NCBI RefSeq assembly: GCF_011386835.1 | Contig: NC_088809.1 | Coordinates: forward strand, 25,241,067-25,305,066 | DNA: 64,000 bases | Reading direction: 5' to 3' | Source of the DNA: Chrysemys picta bellii | Taxonomy: Eukaryota; Chordata; Testudines; Emydidae | Shown: positions 11,803 through 23,777 of the stretch, in pieces | Numbering within the stretch: position 1 is the first letter of the stretch | Layout of the letters: each line of letters begins with the position of its first letter | The notes under the pieces: model-generated | Told to the model about the DNA's origin: nothing | Seen by the model: the letters and a program-made list of their open reading frames with translations, nothing else | The model's database searches: none | Made by a program: the position numbers and the translations under genes

Positions 11803-14800
11803 CTCATAGACTCATAGACTTTAAGGTCAGAAGGGACCATTATGATCATCTGGTCTGACCCCCTGCATGCTGCAGGCCACAAAACCGTCCCTACCCCTTC
11901 CCTTGATTCTGCTGTTGAAGTCCCCAAATCCTGCGTCTTAGTGACTTCAATTGGCAGAGAATCCTCCTGCTAGTGATCCCTGCCCCATGCTGCGGAGGAA
12001 GGCGAAAAACCTCCAGAGGCTCAGCCAATTTACCCTGGAGGAAAATTCCTTCCCGACCCCAAATATGGCAATCAGTAAGACCCCGAGCATGTAGGCAAGA
12101 GTCTCCAGCCTGACCCCTGTTAGCCATTATACTATTTACCTACCATTGCTTGGTTTTCCTTGGCTAATATGTTTTACCATTAAATCATTCCCTCCATAAA
12201 CTTATCTAACTTAATCTTAAAACCAGACAGGTCCCTCACCCCCACCGTTTCCCTCGGAAGGCTGTTCCAATATTTCATCCCTCTGATGGTCAGAAACCTT
12301 CGTCTAATTTCAAGCCTGAACTTCCCCACGGCCAGTTTATATCCATTCGTTCTCGTGTCCACATTAGTACTAAGCTGGAATAATTCCTCTCCCTCCCTTG
12401 TATTAATCCCTCTGATATATTTAAAGATAGCAATCATATCCCCCCTCAGCCTTCGTTTTGTCAGACTAAACAACCCGAGCTCCTCTAGTCTCCTTTCATA
12501 CGACAGGTTTTCCATTCCTCTGATCATCCTAGTCGCCCTTCTCTGCACCCGTTCCAGTTTGAGTTCATCTTTTTTAAACATGGGAGACCAGAACTGCACA
12601 CAGTACTCCAAATGAGGTCTCACCAGCGCCTTATACAACGGAAGCAGGACCTCCTTATCCCTACTAGATATACCTCGCCTAATGCATCCCAAGACAGCAT
12701 TGGCTTTTTTCACCGCCACGTCACATTGTCGACTCATAGTCATCCTGCGGTCTACAAGGACCCCTAGGTCCTTCTCCTCTTCCGTTACTTCTAACCAATG
12801 CATCCCCAGCTTGTAACTAAAATTGTTGTTAGTCATCCCTAAATGCATCACCTTACACTTTTCACTATTAAATTTCATCCTATTTCTGATACTCCAATTC
12901 ACAAGCTCATTCAAGTCTCCCTGCAGAATATCCCTATCCTCCTCCGAATTTGCAACGCCTCCCACCTTCGTATCATCCGCAAACTTTATCAGCCCACTCC
13001 TGCAATCGGTTCCGAGGTCAGTAATAAATAGATTAAATAAAATGGGTCCCAAAACCGAACCTTGAGGAACTCCACTGGTAACCTCCCTCCAACCTGACAG
13101 TTCACCCTTCAATATGACCCGCTGCATTCTCCCCATTAACCAATTCCTTATCCACCTCTGGATTTTAATATCGATCCCCATCTTTTCCAGTTTAACCAAT
13201 AATTCCTCATGGGGTACAGTATCAAACGCTTTACTGAAATCCAGGTATATTAGGTCCACCGCATTTCCCTTATCTAATAAGTCCATTACTTTCTCGAAGA
13301 AGGAGATCAGATTTGTTTGGCACGATCTGCCCTTCGTAAAACCATGTTGTAATTTATCGCAATTGCCATTAACCTCCAGGTCCTCAACTAGTTTCTCTTT
13401 CAGAATTTTCTCCAGCACCTTGCACACTACAGATGTTAAACTAACAGGCCTGTAGTTACCCGGATCACTTTTTTTCCCTTTCTTGAAAATAGGAACCACA
13501 TTAGCTATTCTCCAGTCTAACGGGACCACCCCTGAGTTTACAGATTCATTAAATATTATCGCTAATGGGCCTGCTATTTCCCGCGCCAATTCCTTCAATA
13601 TTCTCGGATGAAGATCGTCCGGTCCTCCCGACTTAGCCCCATTAAGGTGTTCAAGTTTTGTTTCTACCTCGGATACGGTAATCCCCCATCCCGTATGCCC
13701 CTCTGTCACGGTGCTAGTATCCCTAATACCTTCATTGGCCTCATTAAAAACCGATGCAAAATATTCATTGAGATATTGCGCCATGCCTAGATTGTCTTTA
13801 ATCTCCTCTCCGGCTATAGTCTTCAGCGGTCCCACTTCTTCTTTCTTCGCTTTCTTCCTATTTATATGGCTGTAAAATCTCTTACTATTGCTTTTAATTC
13901 CCCTCGCTAGGTCCAACTCTACACGGCCTTTGGCCTTTCTCACTCTATCTCTACATTCTCTGACCTCACTAAGGTAAGTTTCCTTACTGATCCCTCCCCT
14001 CTTCCACTCTTTGTACGCTTTCTGTTTTTTCCTAATCGCCCCTTTGAGTTGGTCGCTCATCCAGCTCGGTCTAAATCTCTTGCTTAGTAATCTTTTTCCC
14101 TTTTTTGGGATACAGGCCTCTGACAGCTCATGCATCTTTAACTTAAAGTAATCCCAGGCATTATCTGCCTTAAGATTCATTAATACGTTTGCCCAATCCA
14201 CTTCCCTTACCAGTCCCCTTAATTTGTTAAAATTAGCCTTTTTAAAGTTATAAACCCTAGTCTTTGATTTAATTCTGTTACTCCTTCCATGTAGTTTAAA
14301 CCGGATTAGCTCATGATCACTGGAGCCCAAGTTGTCCCCTACTATCACTTCCTCAACGAGGTCCTCACTACTCACCAAAATCAAATCTAAAATGGCCTCC
14401 CCCCTCGTCGGTTCAGCTACCACTTGATGAAGGAATTGATCAGCAAGCACATCTAGGAACATCTGAGCCCTATTATTGCTACTAGCGTTTGTTCCCCAAT
14501 CTATATCCGGGAAGTTAAAGTCCCCCATGATTACACAGTTCCTATTAGTATTTACTTCTCTAAACACATTAAATAGTTCTTTATCCATATCCTGGGTTGA
14601 TCCCGGTGGTCTATAGCATACCCCAAGCACTATCCCCGGAGAGGCTCTAGTAGTCCTTTTACCCAGTGTGAGTATTGCCCAGACGGACTCTGTGTTATCT
14701 ATTCCATCAACTATTATTTCTTTACAGCTTATTTCACTATTGACATACAATGCCACCCCCCACCTTTACCATTGTCCCGGTTTTTCCTAAACAGTGCATA

Positions 14801-14942
14801 CCCCTCCATACCTGTGTTCCAGTCGTGACTGCCATTCCACCACGTTTCAGTTATTCCCACGATATCCGGTTTCAATTCTCAGACCAAGAGCTCCAATTCC
14901 TCCATTTTATTACCTAGGCTTCTCGCATTAGTGTATAATGGA
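11803..14942 (-). mobile_element. CR1 LINE, 5' truncated, nearly complete ORF2
   Basis: A 3.1-kb minus-strand copy. It begins at NARSLGNK, the start of the CR1 endonuclease domain, and ends in the CR1 3' UTR with TCTATGA repeats near 11805. It is truncated at the 5' end against unrelated DNA near 14942, as is usual for target-primed reverse transcription. I see no target duplication, also usual for CR1. Confidence 0.92.
12180..14756 (-). pseudogene. CR1 ORF2: endonuclease (partial) and reverse transcriptase
   Basis: An uninterrupted 858-codon frame. Residues 1-150 are the C-terminal half of an AP-type endonuclease (GVCYRPPG, MGDFNFPDIDW, SSDHELIRF). The reverse transcriptase follows: [42 protein letters not shown] and the catalytic FADD within KFADDTKVGG. 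A thumb/C-terminal region with RVQRRATRMIRG closes the frame. Upstream, the endonuclease start (KPDIVGITETWWN) is cut off by a one-base shift in a G run near 14757 and an in-frame TGA near 14880. The product would therefore lack the first endonuclease catalytic residues. It is a recent but apparently dead copy. Confidence 0.88.
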
Positions 14943-15500
14943 CCACTCCAGGTGGATGGGATGCAATTCCATTTCTGTCAGCCCTAGTCTAACAGGATGG
15001 TGAATCACACTGAGAATATGCCACGTGTATTGTTCTCCAGTGTTCTGTCCTCCATCCACACTCACCCTGGTCATTAGCACATGGTGGCTGCATTTTACCA
15101 GCCGTTAGGACTCACCAGCTGACAGATGTTTCAGAGCATGCCAGGCTAAGGAGAGGAGACTGTTCTGCAGTGAAGAACTGCCAATACTTTAACCCGGGGC
15201 TCCCCCAGAAAGCTCCCTTACCTTAGCTTGTGATGAGGCTGGTGTCTGGCTGGGAGGTGCATTGCGGAGACACTGCAATGCCGATTCAGCAAACCTTGAT
15301 GTTCTTCATGAAGACAGGCTATGGGCTCAGTTCAGTAGCAAAGGCACTTGGCCAGGTTTATGGCTGTGACGGCCCCGTACTAGCACCCGATAGGACATAC
15401 AGATACACTAACACATGGATACCCATGACAACAGTACTGGTTCAGTCAGCACACCAGGATCCTGTCCCCTAGGCTGCCACAAAGATGCCTCTGCTATGAC
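14943..15500. other. Intergenic, no recognisable gene
   Basis: Unique-looking sequence between two CR1 copies, with no supported exon. Confidence 0.4.
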
Positions 15501-15950
15501 CTATAGAACCGTAGGGCTGGAAGGGACCTCGAGAGGTCGTCTAGTCCAGTCCCCTGCACTCACAGAAGGACTAAGTATTATCTAGACCATCCCTGACAGG
15601 TGTTTGTCCAACCTGCTCTTAAAAACCTCCAATGATGGAGATTCCACAACCTCCCTAGGCAATTTATTCCAATGCTTAACCACCCTGACTATTAGGAAGT
15701 TTTTCCTAATGTCAAACCTAAACTTCCCTTGCTGCAATTTCAGCCCATTGCTTCTTGTCCTATCCCAAGAGGTTAGCAAGAACAAATTTACTCCTTCCTC
15801 CTTATGTACTTGAAAACTGATATTATGTCCCCCCACCCCACACTCCCCCAATCTTCTCTTCTCCATACTAAACAAACCCAATGTTTTCAATCTTCCCTCA
15901 TAGGTCATGTTTTCTAGACCGGTCATCATTTTTGTTGCTTTTCTCTGGAC
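15501..15950 (-). repeat. CR1 LINE, 3' fragment
   Basis: Minus strand. The C-terminal ORF2 motifs [40 protein letters not shown] and the 3' end GGGACTGGACTAGACGACC are visible. It is of a different CR1 subfamily from the copy at 6164 and is interrupted at 15950 by an LTR. Confidence 0.88.
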
Positions 15951-16986
15951 TGTGATATTTCCCTGGTGTTATCTGTACTGGTTATCTGCTAGGTCACTCC
16001 AATCCTTGACTCTGGGAGCCAGCCTGACCCTGCTCTGCTGTGAGAACTGCCACTCGTGGGCTGTTCACACACAGCCTCTGGCATGTAAGCTGCTTGGATC
16101 GATCAACTGAATGACACTAGCCAATATCTGCGGTCCCAGACACAACCCTAGGAACCTCCATCTTGCAGTGTCCAGTTATGCCCGCTGGACGCTGCAAGCT
16201 TATATGAGTTCATCAGTTTAACAAATACATTGATATGAACCAGGCTTGTTATCACAAGGGGAGTCTCTGACACGCTTCAAACCAAATGCACTGCTTCAGG
16301 TAGAATAAACAAACAGATTTATTAACTACAAATGATAGATTTTAAGTGATTACAAGTCAAAGCACAACAAGTTGGATTTGGTCAAATGAAATAAAAGCAA
16401 AACGCATTTGAAGCTGATCTCAACACTTTCAATGCCCTTACAAACTTAGACGCTTCTCAGCACGGCTGGCTGGTTGCCCTTCAGCCAGGCTCTCCCCTTT
16501 GATCAGCGCTTCAGTTATTTGGTGGTGATGTCTGTAGATGGAAGTGGAAGAGAGAGGAAGAGCATGGCAAACATCTCTTCCTTTTATCAAGTTCTTTCTT
16601 CCCTCTTGGCTTTGCCCTTCCCCTCTCCCCCACTTCAGAGTCAGGTTGAGCATTACCTCATCGTAGTCCCAAACTGACCAAGGGAAGGGGGTGACTCACT
16701 TGAGAGTCCAACAGATCCTTTGTTGCTGCCTAGGCCATTGTTCTTTGTTCCTGTGAGGCTGGGCTGGGTTTGTCCCATACATGCCCGGATGGGGTGTGAT
16801 CTGCCCCTCCATTCCTGGAGAGTTTTGCCAGGGCTTGTTTTAAGCCATGAGGACACATTTTCAGCCTCACAACTATATACATGAAATTACAACCTATAAC
16901 TTTACTATAACATCACTATAACAACAATGCTCAGTGCATCATGAGCCTTCCGAAGAAACCCGACATGACAAACTTTGCATTGGATA
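15951..16986 (-). repeat. Solo gypsy-type LTR
   Basis: Nearly identical over 1 kb to 36023-37051, the LTR next to a gypsy gag remnant. Shared blocks include TAGGTCACTCCAATCCTTGA, CAATATCTGCGGTCCCAGAC and AACAAACAGATTTATTAACT. No internal gag or pol sequence adjoins it, so it is a solo LTR, on the same strand as the full copy. Confidence 0.8.
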
Positions 16987-17059
16987 AGGATGAATATGGG
17001 GGTGCAAGGTGTTCCCCTGAGATACCTGCCCCCTTAGTTTACTGCAAGAGGGTTAGTCA

Positions 17060-17137
17060 CTATCTAGCTAGATTGTTGGGCTCAACGGGTAGTAATCAAC
17101 GGCTCGATGTCTAGTTGGCAGCCGGTATCAAGTGTAG
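17060..17137 (+). repeat. CR1 fragment, left half of a split copy
   Basis: Matches the CR1 reverse-transcriptase thumb region (compare the inverse of 52735-52830): GGCTC...TAGTTGGCAGCCGGTATCAAGTG. It stops at 17137 where a hAT-like element starts. The CR1 sequence that should follow is found at 27735, after the second copy of the same hAT-like element. Confidence 0.75.
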
Positions 17138-17903
17138 CAGGGCCGTCCCTAGGCATACACAGCATACATGGCTGCGTAGGGCACCTGAAAATTTGGGGCA
17201 CCACCCTTGCTGGGAGCCTCTCGTCTCTGGTCCCTCCCCCGCACTGGGCTGGCAGGCTTCTCCCCAACCCTAACCCTCCCTCACTTCCATGTGCAGTGGG
17301 GGGATTTAAAGTGACAGTGCGCTCACTGTCTCTCACAGTCTTTCTCGCACACAGACTGGCTCTCACACCCTCATACACTCTGCCTCTCACAAGTCACAGT
17401 CCCCCGAAACAGATTGTCACACACACACAGTCTCACACTCCCCAACACACACTCTGTCACAGTCTCACACACACAGTCTCTCCCTGTCTCTCTCACACAC
17501 ACACATACATGCACACACACTCTGTCACACACACATGCACGCACACACACACACTTGTATTATTGTTGTTATTTTTACTGCTTGGTACTTCCTGTCACAA
17601 TGCTCATGGTGAGCCAGGAGTGGCTGGGGCTGCAGGAGGGCTCTGGGCTCTGGCAAGATGCAGCCTCCATGTGACAGCGCGAAGCCTGGCTTGACTCACT
17701 GCCACAGCGTCTGCTGCGTACGAAGCTCAGGGTGTGTCAGCAATGGGGGTGGTGGTTCTGGGAGTCCGTGGATGAGAGTGGTGGCTGTGACCCCTCAACA
17801 CACTGGGGTCAGCGGTGCCGGCTGGGGACCGTCTTCACTGGAGCATAGGGGCACCAGTTTAATAATACTGCTTAGGGCCCCATAAATCCTAAGGACGGCC
17901 CTA
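17138..17903 (+). mobile_element. hAT-like element, copy 1
   Basis: Inverted ends CAGGGCCGTCCCTAGG and CCTAAGGACGGCCCT(A). It contains a CA-rich microsatellite (17406-17560) and is nearly identical to 26861-27734 in the shared parts, for example CGTCTGCTGCGTACGAAGCT. There is no transposase. The outer 8-bp duplications do not match, which fits a rearranged flank. Confidence 0.72.
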
Positions 17904-19807
17904 TGTGCGCTATACAGACAGAGATGAAACAATCGGAGAACAGCTGCAGCAGCTGCTATTTCATAGCCTGGTGGAGAAACTGATGTTTATTGTGACCACC
18001 CTCCCACCAGGGTGATTCCAACACTAGGGCTTTCTTTTCCCTGTTTAGCATCTTTGGGACAAATTCTACCTCCAAATGCTTTACAGAATCAAATGCTAAA
18101 TAACAGCAAGCTGGGTAAGGGAAGAGTTCAAGGGGGAAGAAAAGCAATGGCTGGAGAGCTGATGAGCTACAGTGATGGGGCGGCTGATCCAGGCCTCAGG
18201 AGGCGAAGAGAAGAAAGCTCTTCCACCAGTGATGGTGAGAAGATTGTCTGAAGGGTGGAGCAGGGCACTGGTGGAGAAGAAGGGAGAGCTGGAAGGGAAA
18301 TAAAGAGAGAACATTTCTAGGATGGGATCAAGGGTAAATCCGTGGAGGATTTCAAAAATATGGGGGTTGCTATTTGAACTGGCTCCTGAAATGAGTGGGA
18401 ATCCGGTGGAGTTGTTTGGGGTGTCAGTGATTCATGCCAGAAGATGGACAGGCATCACCATTGTGTACATGCAGGAGTCTGGAGAGCTGGAACCTGGAGT
18501 GATTTATTAATTATATTATTGCCGTAGTGCCTAAATCCATGCCAAATGGTACGGGCTGTACACAAACAGAGTAGAGCGGATGGTCCCTGTCCCGAAGAGC
18601 TGACTATCCAAATAGACCTGCCAGACACAGCGTGGGGGAAGGTGTAGAACACAGCAGCACCAGCAGAGGGCGCAATGGGATGGCAGCAAACAGCATGGTA
18701 GTGCCACAGTTTTGTGCGGGTGAATTTAGTTCAGAGGGGCTCAGTTAATGGAAAGAGACGTGAAGGGAAAGGGATTAGGGGCCCTGGGCAGGGGAGCAGA
18801 GGTCAGAGGGGCAGATGTGGAGTGAAGCTGAGGGGAAGAGATTGTGAGGGAGGGGTTGGAGCAAATGGCCAATCAGCACAGGGCAGAGAAAGTCATCAAA
18901 ACAGCAAAAAGTTCTCTGGCTGTCTAGTGGTCACTGCTTTGGTGGCAGGAGGATGCAAGGTGTGGCCATGGAAGATGCTGTAATTACATTGCTACCGGCC
19001 TAGGCTACCTCATCGTTTCATTGCCTAGTTTTATATTAGGACTTCAGGGGTTTACAGGAAATTTAAAATTCTGACTTTTCATTCTCATTCAGGGTGAAAG
19101 GAATGTTCAAAATGTCAGAATTTCCTTCCCACCTGCTCTGCTGTGTTTGGAGTCTGAGATTGGCAGCGTCCCCCAGGAATTTGGGCAGCAGTTCCCATGA
19201 ATTTTAATGAGAATTGGGCACCCAGATCCCACAGGCAGATTTGAAAATTGGTTCCCTCAGGCTGATGGGTGCCAGGTAGACAGGTGATTGCCGTGTTCCC
19301 ACTTCAGAGGTAGCCCTAACATTAGGTTCCAGAAGGGGAAGTTCCCAGCAGAGCCTCTCTGTGCTGTAGCATTGTTAACGCCTCAATATGATTTGTGCTG
19401 GGTGACCCACAGAAGGCAGGGCACTTTGGTTGGGTATCTTATGCATCGTTTCTCTGAAAGTGGGCTGAAGACTCATGAAATGATCAGCTCCTTTCACAAA
19501 GATTTGGGGTACTTCCTGGTATTGGATGGGACAGAAATACAGAGAACAAAGCTCTCATGGAATTTTTGCTGAAGCCAGAGAATGCAGAATGAAGAAATGG
19601 TCTGAACTTCCAAATCTCAAACTGCTGGGGTTTGGTTTGAGTTGGGATGAAGGTCTGTAGAGGTTCTTACTGGATCTGAACTGCTTTGTCCCTCTCTAAC
19701 ACAATAACACCTGGCCCCTCTTGCTCGTGTTCTGTCTGTGTGGAGGGTCTGGGCTTCCAGGACCTCAGAAGAGCAGTGTTTAAGGACAGCAGAGATAAAT
19801 TGCATAC
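17904..19807. other. Region downstream of fragment A; no SRCR or FReD exon seen
   Basis: If fragment A were a complete gene, its domain exons should lie here on the minus strand. I find neither the SRCR signature (WGTVCDD) nor FReD motifs (GWTV, DNMKF, GNCA) in any frame. Confidence 0.55.
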
Positions 19808-19945
19808 CAGGCACAGGATCCGCTGGGCTAAGGTTCAGAATTTTATCTGAAGTTCCATTGAAGATATTCAGGTTTTCTATGTTCAGGGTGAGAACGGTGG
19901 CTGACAGCGCCAGCAGGCAGGTGAGGAGCAGGAGGTGCTGGGCAG
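19808..19945 (-). pseudogene. Fragment A exon 2: signal-peptide exon of an SRCR-FReD paralogue
   Basis: The acceptor (TTTTCCTTTTTTCAG) and the donor GTATGC bound a 138-nt phase 1-1 exon. Joined to the ATGG exon at 22216-22219 it reads MAAQHLLLLTCLLALSATVL, a good signal peptide, then TLNIENLNIFNGTSDKI. It aligns with gene B exon 2 ([26 protein letters not shown]). An N-glycosylation sequon (NGTS) follows the signal peptide. No downstream SRCR or FReD exon exists in the window, so this is either an orphaned 5' end or a gene with an unrecognised C-terminus. Confidence 0.65.
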
Positions 19946-20840
19946 CTGAAAAAAGGAAAAGGTGGAATGACACTAGAAATACAAACCCTCCCTTCAAGGA
20001 GCTGAGAATCACAACTGACCCAGCTCCTCCAAAGTCACACCAGACTCACCAACTGGACAGATCCACAGGGTACACTAGTGCTTCAAGAGCCAACAACAGT
20101 GAAAAATTCTTAACCCAGAACAAAAGCGAACAGCATCAGGAACAAACCTTCCTCACCAAGTCAAGTGGTTACAAGCAGAGCCTGTAGAGGGAGTTTGCAA
20201 GGTCCTACAGGTGAGTAACTCTTCTGCATTGCCCTGGCTCTCAGCATCATGGACTGGAACTAGGGCTGCTGGCTTTCAGAGTCTAGTGTTGAGAATGCAC
20301 CTGGGCATAGTCCAAATTGCAGATTGAGGATAAATGTTCCCATTATGCAGCAAAGTGCATCATTGCTATTGCAGGAAAGCAGGTTGTTTGTATTTTCCAG
20401 AAAGGGGCTTAGCTACTGCAAGGATGGGTGAGGGCTAAGAACCTAGCTCAATAGACAGAACCGGACAGCATTAGGCAAAACCCCACCAGACGGCCCAGCA
20501 CGTGTCCCTCAAGAAACGTCTGGCATGAGCCATAACACACAGCACTAGCCATAACAACCACAAGCGGGGAAGTCATGGCCCTTGGCATAACTGCTGCACA
20601 CATCCCTGTCCTGCAAGGAACTGATGGGATTTTAACAGGGACAGTGACAGCTGTCTGGTTTTATGGATTATAGGATGGCTGAAGTGTTCTCTCCCTTCAA
20701 CTGTTAAATGCAGTTACTAACACGTGTATCTTAGTATTTAATGCTACCGTGGTGTTCTCCTCCTAGTCAGTTTAATTATAGTTCAGAGCTTCTATTTCCA
20801 TGTTTTAATGCTGTCTGTGTGAACACAAATAAAGCCAGGT
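19946..20840. other. Intron of fragment A, no element recognised
   Basis: Non-coding sequence between the signal exon of fragment A and a Penelope-like fragment. No repeat family or conserved frame is recognised. Confidence 0.4.
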
Positions 20841-21590
20841 TTCAGAGTAGCAGCCGTGTTAGTCTGTATCCACAAAAAGAACAGGAGTACTTGTGGCACC
20901 TTAGAGACTAACAAATTTATTTGGGCAGAAGCTTTCGGGGGTTACTGCCCACTTCTTCGGATGCAAAGAATGGAACATCGAGGAGATATATATACACATA
21001 TAGAGAGCATGAAAAGGTGGGAATTGTCTTACCAACTCTAAGAGGCCAATTAACTGAGAGAAAAAACTTTTGAAGTGATAATCAAGATAGCCCAGTACAG
21101 ACAGGTTGATAAGAAGTGTGAGAATACTTACATGGGGAGATAGATTCAATGTTTGTAATGGCTCAGCCATTCCCAGTCTCTATTCCAGCCTAAGTTGATT
21201 GTATCTAGTTTGCATATCAATTCAAGTTCAGCAGTTTCTTGTTGAAGTCTGTTTTTGAAGCTTTTCTGTTGCAAAATTGGCACCCTCAGGTCTGTCATTG
21301 AATGACCAGACAGGTTGAAGTGTTCTCCTACTGGTTTTTGAATGTTATGATTCCTGATGTCAGATATGTGTTCATTTATTCTTTTGCATAGAGACTGTCT
21401 GGTTTGGCCAATGTACATGGCAGAGGGGCATTGCTGGCACATGATAGCATATATCACATTGGTAGATGTGCAGGTGAACGAGCCCCTGATGGTATGGCTG
21501 ATGTGATTAGGTCCTATGATGATGTCACTTGAATAGATATGTGGACAGAGTTGGCATCCGGCTTTGTTGCAAGGATAGGTTCTTGTAACT
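20841..21590 (-). mobile_element. Penelope-like element, 3' fragment
   Basis: The left end carries the terminal repeat also seen at 31290-31370 (GTAGCAGCCGTGTTAGTCTG, GAAGCTTTCGGGGG, CACTTCTTCGGATGC). A minus-strand GIY-YIG endonuclease domain follows. The copy is truncated at its 5' end near 21590. Confidence 0.85.
21146..21490 (-). pseudogene. Penelope-like GIY-YIG endonuclease domain
   Basis: It reads [20 protein letters not shown], then KRINEHISDIRNHN and EHFNLSGHS. This has the GIY-YIG-type core (IYAI...YIGQT), a CxxC preceding the second motif, the conserved arginine of the helix and a downstream E/H segment. A GIY-YIG domain fused C-terminal to reverse transcriptase is diagnostic of Penelope-like elements. 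Here only the endonuclease and the 3' end are left. Confidence 0.85.
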
Positions 21591-22215
21591 GTTCACCTAC
21601 TCTGAGCCATTCATTAGGCCAGGAAAGGTTGATGCACATTAACGGTTAGTGTTACTGGCTTTACAGGGCAACTCAGTGCACAAGCCAATACGGGGAGGGT
21701 GCTGTTCCCCATTCATGACTTCCCTGGAAGGAAGGGCCACCCCCAGGGTGGAGCAGCGTGCACATGCACAGCAAGGGGCACAACACGGGACACAAGCTTG
21801 TTAGACACAACCTGCCCAGTGAGCACCAGTTAAATAGCTGCACTGCCATTTCCCACTCTGCTATTTCCTAGAAGGGCAGGAAACACAGCAAGTTACTGAT
21901 TGATTTGGATTTTGTCAAACGGGCCCTCCGGCACTCCAGACTCGTGTACAAAGATTATAAAGCAATATGCCCCCAACTCCCCCAGCTCCCCTCAAGAGCA
22001 CTGGCTGTCATAGGCACTCAAAGGCTGTGGCATGTGAAGTGTTTTCCAGGGAGAGGTTGAGGCACTGGGAGCAGAAATAGCAGGGGTCAGAGACACCCTA
22101 GGAAAGCAAGGTGGCAGGAGAGGAAACAGCAGCTTTCTCGGACATGCAGGTGCATACAGCAGTGCAGAAAGTGGAGTGGCACATTTGCTGTCCTGCTCCC
22201 AGAGCCCAGACTCAC
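21591..22215. other. Intron of fragment A, promoter-proximal part
   Basis: Non-coding sequence between the Penelope-like fragment and exon 1 of fragment A. No exon is supported. Confidence 0.4.
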
Positions 22216-22219
22216 CCAT
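22216..22219 (-). pseudogene. Fragment A exon 1 (ATGG)
   Basis: The minus strand reads ATGGCATGG followed by the donor GTGAGT at 22215. Only the second ATG, giving ATGG and then intron in phase 1, joins in frame to the exon at 19945 (ATG-GCT-GCC-CAG). The first ATG (22224) is in a different frame and has a good context, which would reduce use of the correct start. This layout matches gene B exon 1. Confidence 0.6.
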
Positions 22220-22296
22220 GCCATCTCTGCAGGGACACGGGTGGAGCTGGAAGCTGCTGCTGGTGCAGGCTGGCTGGAGGGATGCTCGGTCCAGTA

Positions 22297-22302
22297 TTTA
22301 TA
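22297..22302 (-). promoter_or_regulatory. TATA box of fragment A
   Basis: TATAAA on the minus strand, 83 nt upstream of the in-frame ATG. Gene B has the same arrangement, with its TATA 89 nt before ATG. Confidence 0.6.
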
Positions 22303-22641
22303 GCTCCCTCCTGCCCCGTGGGCGGGGCATTGCTGTGACCACTCCCACCCAGCCCGCTTGTCCTGTTGGCATCTGTGCTGGTGATTTCATGGTTTATGTG
22401 CTTTGTGTCTCTATGACAGGTGACCTGAGGCACAGGCTGCTGTGGTTCTGGGGAAAATGAAGCAACGATATTTGGGGCTAATAAGTGATTCTTTGGCACA
22501 GTTCGGGTTTGTGGCAGCCAGCGCTGAAGAGGTGGTTTTCCCAGGGAATCCATATCCTTAAGTAGCTTTGGAAACACCAGCCCAGTAAATAAATACTATT
22601 CAGTAAATAAAGGCTATTCACTACCTTCCAGAGAAACCCCT

Positions 22642-23777
22642 TGTGACGTTGCACTCCATATGTTTCATGGAAATATGCTGATGAGTGTAAATATAATGTA
22701 ACTGAAATATGCTTTGTGCTAAAGGTCTCTTGTGAGGTATCATTACAAAGCTTGTAATCTACTGAGTGTGGTCATCCTATTTGTATAAATGTAGCATTCT
22801 TGTATCTGAAACTAGAAATATGATATATAACTCTGAGGTCCTATTGAAATTATGCAAAGTGTGGGCCATTAATGGTGGTTTAGAATCTTGATGGCTCCAA
22901 TTAACCAGGACAATTGGTTGTAAATGGCTCGGTTTACTTGTAAGCCTTCCTGTATAGGTGGGTGCCAGCAAGTGGGTAATGAAGTCTTACAGTGACATGT
23001 GATCATGTCACCTGAACTGGAATCCATTGTTGACCTGGTGCATTTCCATTTGGAAGGAGGGGTAGGAACCCAGAGAGAGACAAAGGATTCCCGCCTTGTG
23101 CCAAAGATATATAAGGGGGTGGAACAGAACAAAGGGGGCTGCCAGTCATGAGAAATCCCTGGAGTTACCACCTGAGCTGGAGCTAACAAGAACTGTACCA
23201 GGGGAAATGATTGGGCCCAGACTAGGAAGGAGTCTAGTCTGTGAAAGCAGCTTATTGGAACATCTCTAAGGGTGAGATTTACCTGTATTCAGTTTCTTAA
23301 TGTATTAGGCTCAGACTTGCATGTTTTGTTTTATTTTCCTTGATAACTTACTTTGTTCTGTCTGTTATTACTTGAAAGCACTTAAATCCTACATTTTATA
23401 CTTAATAAGTGATTAATTACCTGGGGGAGCAAACAGCTGTGCATATCTCTGTCAGTGTTATAGAGGGCGGACAATTTATGAGTTTACCCTGCATAAGCTT
23501 TATACAGAGTAAAATGGATTTATTTGGAGTTTGGATCCCATTGGGAACTGGGTGTCTGGGTGCTGGGGACAGGTGACCTACTGAGCAGTTTGGGGTTAAA
23601 GTCTGCAGCTTTGGGGGTGTGGCTCAGACCCTGGGTCTGTGTTGCAACAGACTGGAGTGTCAGGCTCAATAAGACAGAGTTCTGAAGTCCCAAACTGGCA
23701 GGGGAAATGGGCTCAGAGGTAATCTCAGCACATCAGGTGACAGTCCCAAGGGGGTTTCTTTGAGCGAACCCGTCACA
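22642..23777. repeat. Solo LTR, TGTGACG...CGTCACA
   Basis: A 1.1-kb segment begins TGTGACGTTGCACTCC and ends GAACCCGTCACA, so its termini form a perfect 7-bp inverted repeat with TG...CA ends. It contains a TATA-like AGATATATAAGG near 23106. No coding sequence adjoins it. The 3'-terminal CGTCACA also ends the gypsy LTR at 36023 (inverse), so a gypsy origin is likely. Confidence 0.65.

Noticed and set aside
12180..14756. 858-codon frame as a host gene
   Set aside because: It is CR1 ORF2 by motif order and ends in the CR1 3' UTR.
17107..17694. Serine/histidine/threonine-rich frame near CA repeats, also at 27239-27505
   Set aside because: It is translation of a CA microsatellite inside the hAT-like element.
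21146..21490. GIY-YIG domain as a host DNA-repair nuclease (SLX1-like)
   Set aside because: The surrounding Penelope terminal repeat and the near-identical domain in the complete Penelope element at 28763-29818 show its origin.
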